Below the pieces are notes generated by a model that saw only the letters and a list, made by a program, of their open reading frames with translations, was not told the DNA's origin and did no database searches. Positions 62,001-64,000 of a stretch of DNA of 64,000 nt are shown here, piece after piece (position 1 is the first letter of the stretch; the number at the start of each line of letters is the position of its first letter). Where the stretch lies: the NCBI GenBank assembly GCA_032622095.1, contig CP136063.1, positions 272,729,426 through 272,793,425 on the forward strand, read 5' to 3'. The position numbers and the translations under genes were made by a program. Source of the stretch: Siphonodentalium dalli (taxonomy: Eukaryota > Mollusca > Scaphopoda > Gadilida > Siphonodentaliidae).

Positions 62001-64000
62001 TAGTCTTAGTCATGGTATGTTAGAAATGAAGAGCTTTCCTTGTTAGTATATTCATTGTATGTTACAAATAAAGATCGTTCATTGTTAGTCTTATTCCTGG
62101 TATGTTACACATAAAGAGCGTTCATTGTTAGTCTACTCATTGTATGTTACCAATAAAGACTGTTCATTGTTAGTCTTAGTCATGGTATGTTACAAATAAA
62201 GAGCGTTCATTGTTAGTCTATTCATGGTATGTAACCAACAAAGAACGTCCATTGTTAGTCTTATTCATGGTATGTTACAAATAAAGAGCGTTCACTGTTA
62301 GTCACCTCCTGGTAAATAACCAATACTGAGAGTTCATTGTTAGTCTATTCCTGGTATGTTACCAATAAAGATCATTCATTGTTAGTCGTATTCCTGGTAT
62401 GTTACAAATAAAGAGCGTTCATTGTTAGTCTATTCCTGGTATGTTACAAATAAATAACGCTCATTGTTATATAGTCTATTCTTGGTATGTTTCAAATAAA
62501 GAGCGTTCATTGTTAGTCTTATTCCTATTATGTTACACATTAAGAGCGTTCATTGTTAGTCTATTCATTGTTTGTTACCAATAAAGACCGTTCATTGTTA
62601 GTCTTAGTCATGTTATGTTACAAATAAAGATTGTCTCTTGTTAGTATATTCATGGTATGTTACAAATAAAGATAGTTCATTGTTAGTCTTATTCCTGGTA
62701 TGTTACAAATCAAGAGCGTTCATTGTTAGTCTTACACATTGTATGTTGAAAATAAAGAGCGTTCATTGTTAGTCTATTCCTGGTTTGTTACAAATAAATA
62801 ACGCTCATTGTTATATAGTCTATTCTTGGTATGTTTCAAATAAAGAGCGTTCATTGTTAGTCTATTCCTGGTATGTTACAAATAAACAGCATTCATTGTT
62901 ATTCTATTCCTGGTATGTTACAAATAACGAGCGTTCATTGCTAGTCTATTCCCGTTATGTTACAAATAAAGAGCGTTCATTGTTAGACTATTACTGGTAT
63001 GTTACACATAAAGAGCGTTCATTGTTTGTATTATTCCTGGTATGTTACAAATAAAGAACGCGCATTGTTAGTCTATTCCTGGTATGTTACAAATAAAGAA
63101 CGTTCATTTTTAGTCTATCCCTGGTATGTTACAATAAAGAGCGTCATTGTTAGTCTATTCCTGGTATGTTACAAATAAAGAGCGTTCATTGTTATTCTAT
63201 TCCTGGTATGTTACAATTAAAGAGCGTTCATTGTTAGTCTATTCATGGTATGTTACAAATAAAGAACGTCCATTGTTATTCTTATTCATGGTATGTTACA
63301 GATAAAGAGCGTTCATTGTTAGTCTTATTCCTGGTATGATACACATAAAAAGCGTTCATTGTTAGTCTACTCATTGTATGTTACCAATAAAGACCGTTCA
63401 GTGTTAGTCTTAGTCATGTTATGTTACAAATTAAGAGCGTTCATTGTTAGTATATTCATGGTATGTTACAAATAAAGATCGTTCATTGTTAGTCTTATTC
63501 CTGGTATGTTACAAATAAAGAGCGTTCAATGTTAGTCTTACTCATTGTATGTTAAAAATAAAGACCGTTCATTGTTAGTCTTAGTCATGGTATGTTAGAA
63601 ATGAAGAGCTTTCCTTGTTAGTATATTCATTGTATGTTACAAATAAAGATCGTTCATTGTTAGTCTTATTCCTGGTATGTTACACATAAAGAGCGTTCAT
63701 TGTTAGTCTACTCATTGTATGTTACCAATAAAGACTGTTCATTGTTAGTCTTAGTCATGGTATGTTACAAATAAAGAACGCTCATTGTTAGTCTTATTCC
63801 TGGTATGTTACAAATAACGAACGCTCATTGTTAGTCTTATTCATGGTATGTTACTAATAAAGAGCGTTCATTGTTATTCTATTCCTGGTATGTTACAATT
63901 AAAGAGCGTTCATTGTTAGTCTATTCATGGTATGTTACAAATAAAGAACGTCCATTGTTATTCTTATTCATGGTATGTTACAGATAAAGAGCGTTCATTG
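59061..64000 (+). repeat. A module, copy 5, enlarged, runs off the window
   Basis: The module carries the CCAACATGTTAC deletion scar near 59125. Short-HOR markers lie at 60755, 61437 and 61777 (682 and 340 bp apart), as in A1. A 2,597-bp tandem duplication then repeats the interior from about 62518 to the window end. Confidence 0.85.
59921..64000 (+). repeat. 2,597-bp tandem duplication, second copy incomplete
   Basis: The block starting CTTATTCCTATTATG lies at 59921 and at 62518. The in-frame run at 60188 recurs at 62785 and the short-HOR marker at 60755 recurs at 63352, all 2,597 bp apart. Just before the join (about 62450-62517) a copy of the AATAACGCTCATTGTTATAT monomers has been spliced in, so the junction is a mosaic. 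The second copy runs off the window. Confidence 0.85.

Larger units (their letters stand above)
1..64000 (+). repeat. Satellite array, 42/43-bp monomer, whole window
   Basis: The window is a head-to-tail array of an A+T-rich monomer (about 33% G+C), interrupted only by eight 372-bp inserts and one inverted patch. A clean 42-bp monomer is 5369-5410; a 43-bp form is 5241-5283. Key blocks in order are GAGCGTTCATTG, TTAGTCTATTCC, TGGTATGTTAC and AAATAAA. The 43-bp form has an extra T in the block after TTAGTC (CTTATTCC instead of CTATTCC). Recurrent variants include GAACGCTC, GAACGTCC, GTAACCAACAAAG and GTTACACATAAAG. Roughly 1,400 monomers are present. Nothing in the monomer resembles a known gene. 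Transcription, centromeric role and chromosomal position cannot be judged from sequence alone. Confidence 0.97.

Noticed and set aside
1-64000. Centromeric satellite with a protein-binding box.
   Set aside because: I see no CENP-B-box-like motif, and array size alone does not establish a centromere. Chromatin data or in situ hybridisation would be needed.

Overview
This window is non-coding eukaryotic satellite DNA from end to end. I see no protein gene, RNA gene, operon, CRISPR array or prokaryotic signal. About 95% of it is one tandem repeat family with a 42- or 43-bp monomer, about 33% G+C, roughly 1,400 monomers in all (a clean 42-bp example is 5369-5410). The rest is eight copies of one unrelated 372-bp sequence embedded in the array. 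Open reading frames abound only because 42 bp is exactly 14 codons; they stop wherever a 43-bp monomer shifts the frame.

Organism: this must be an animal or other eukaryote with megasatellite-scale arrays, read by long reads. The 372-bp insert has an (AACA)n / (TTTG)n tail joined to a GGGTTTATCGTCG-like block and a GGTGGAGGAAAGACC block. From memory, these resemble a repeat common in mollusc genomes, especially bivalves. Mollusc is therefore my best guess, at modest confidence.

Layout: the array is a nested higher-order structure. Level 1 is the 42/43-bp monomer. Level 2 has two forms: short higher-order repeats (HORs) of 340, 511/513 and 682 bp (8, 12 and 16 monomers) in 'A' modules, and a 2,120-bp (about 50-monomer) HOR in 'B' modules. 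Level 3 is a unit of about 20.3 kb in the order insert-A-B-insert-C-insert-D-A'(truncated)-B'. It runs from 15124 to 35415, again from 35416 to 58688 (lengthened by a 3,579-bp internal duplication), and begins a third time at 58689. Positions 1-15123 hold an older or rearranged version: A-B (1-6603), an inverted 1,327-bp patch carrying one insert (6604-7930), then A-B again (7931-15123).

All eight inserts are exactly 372 bp and occupy the same monomer phase, so one insertion was carried along by array amplification rather than by repeated transposition. Length changes between module copies are almost always whole numbers of monomers, as expected from unequal exchange or replication slippage. 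The most interesting content is this amplification history, the single inverted patch, the insert, and the AATAAA and GGTATGT motifs repeated in nearly every monomer.
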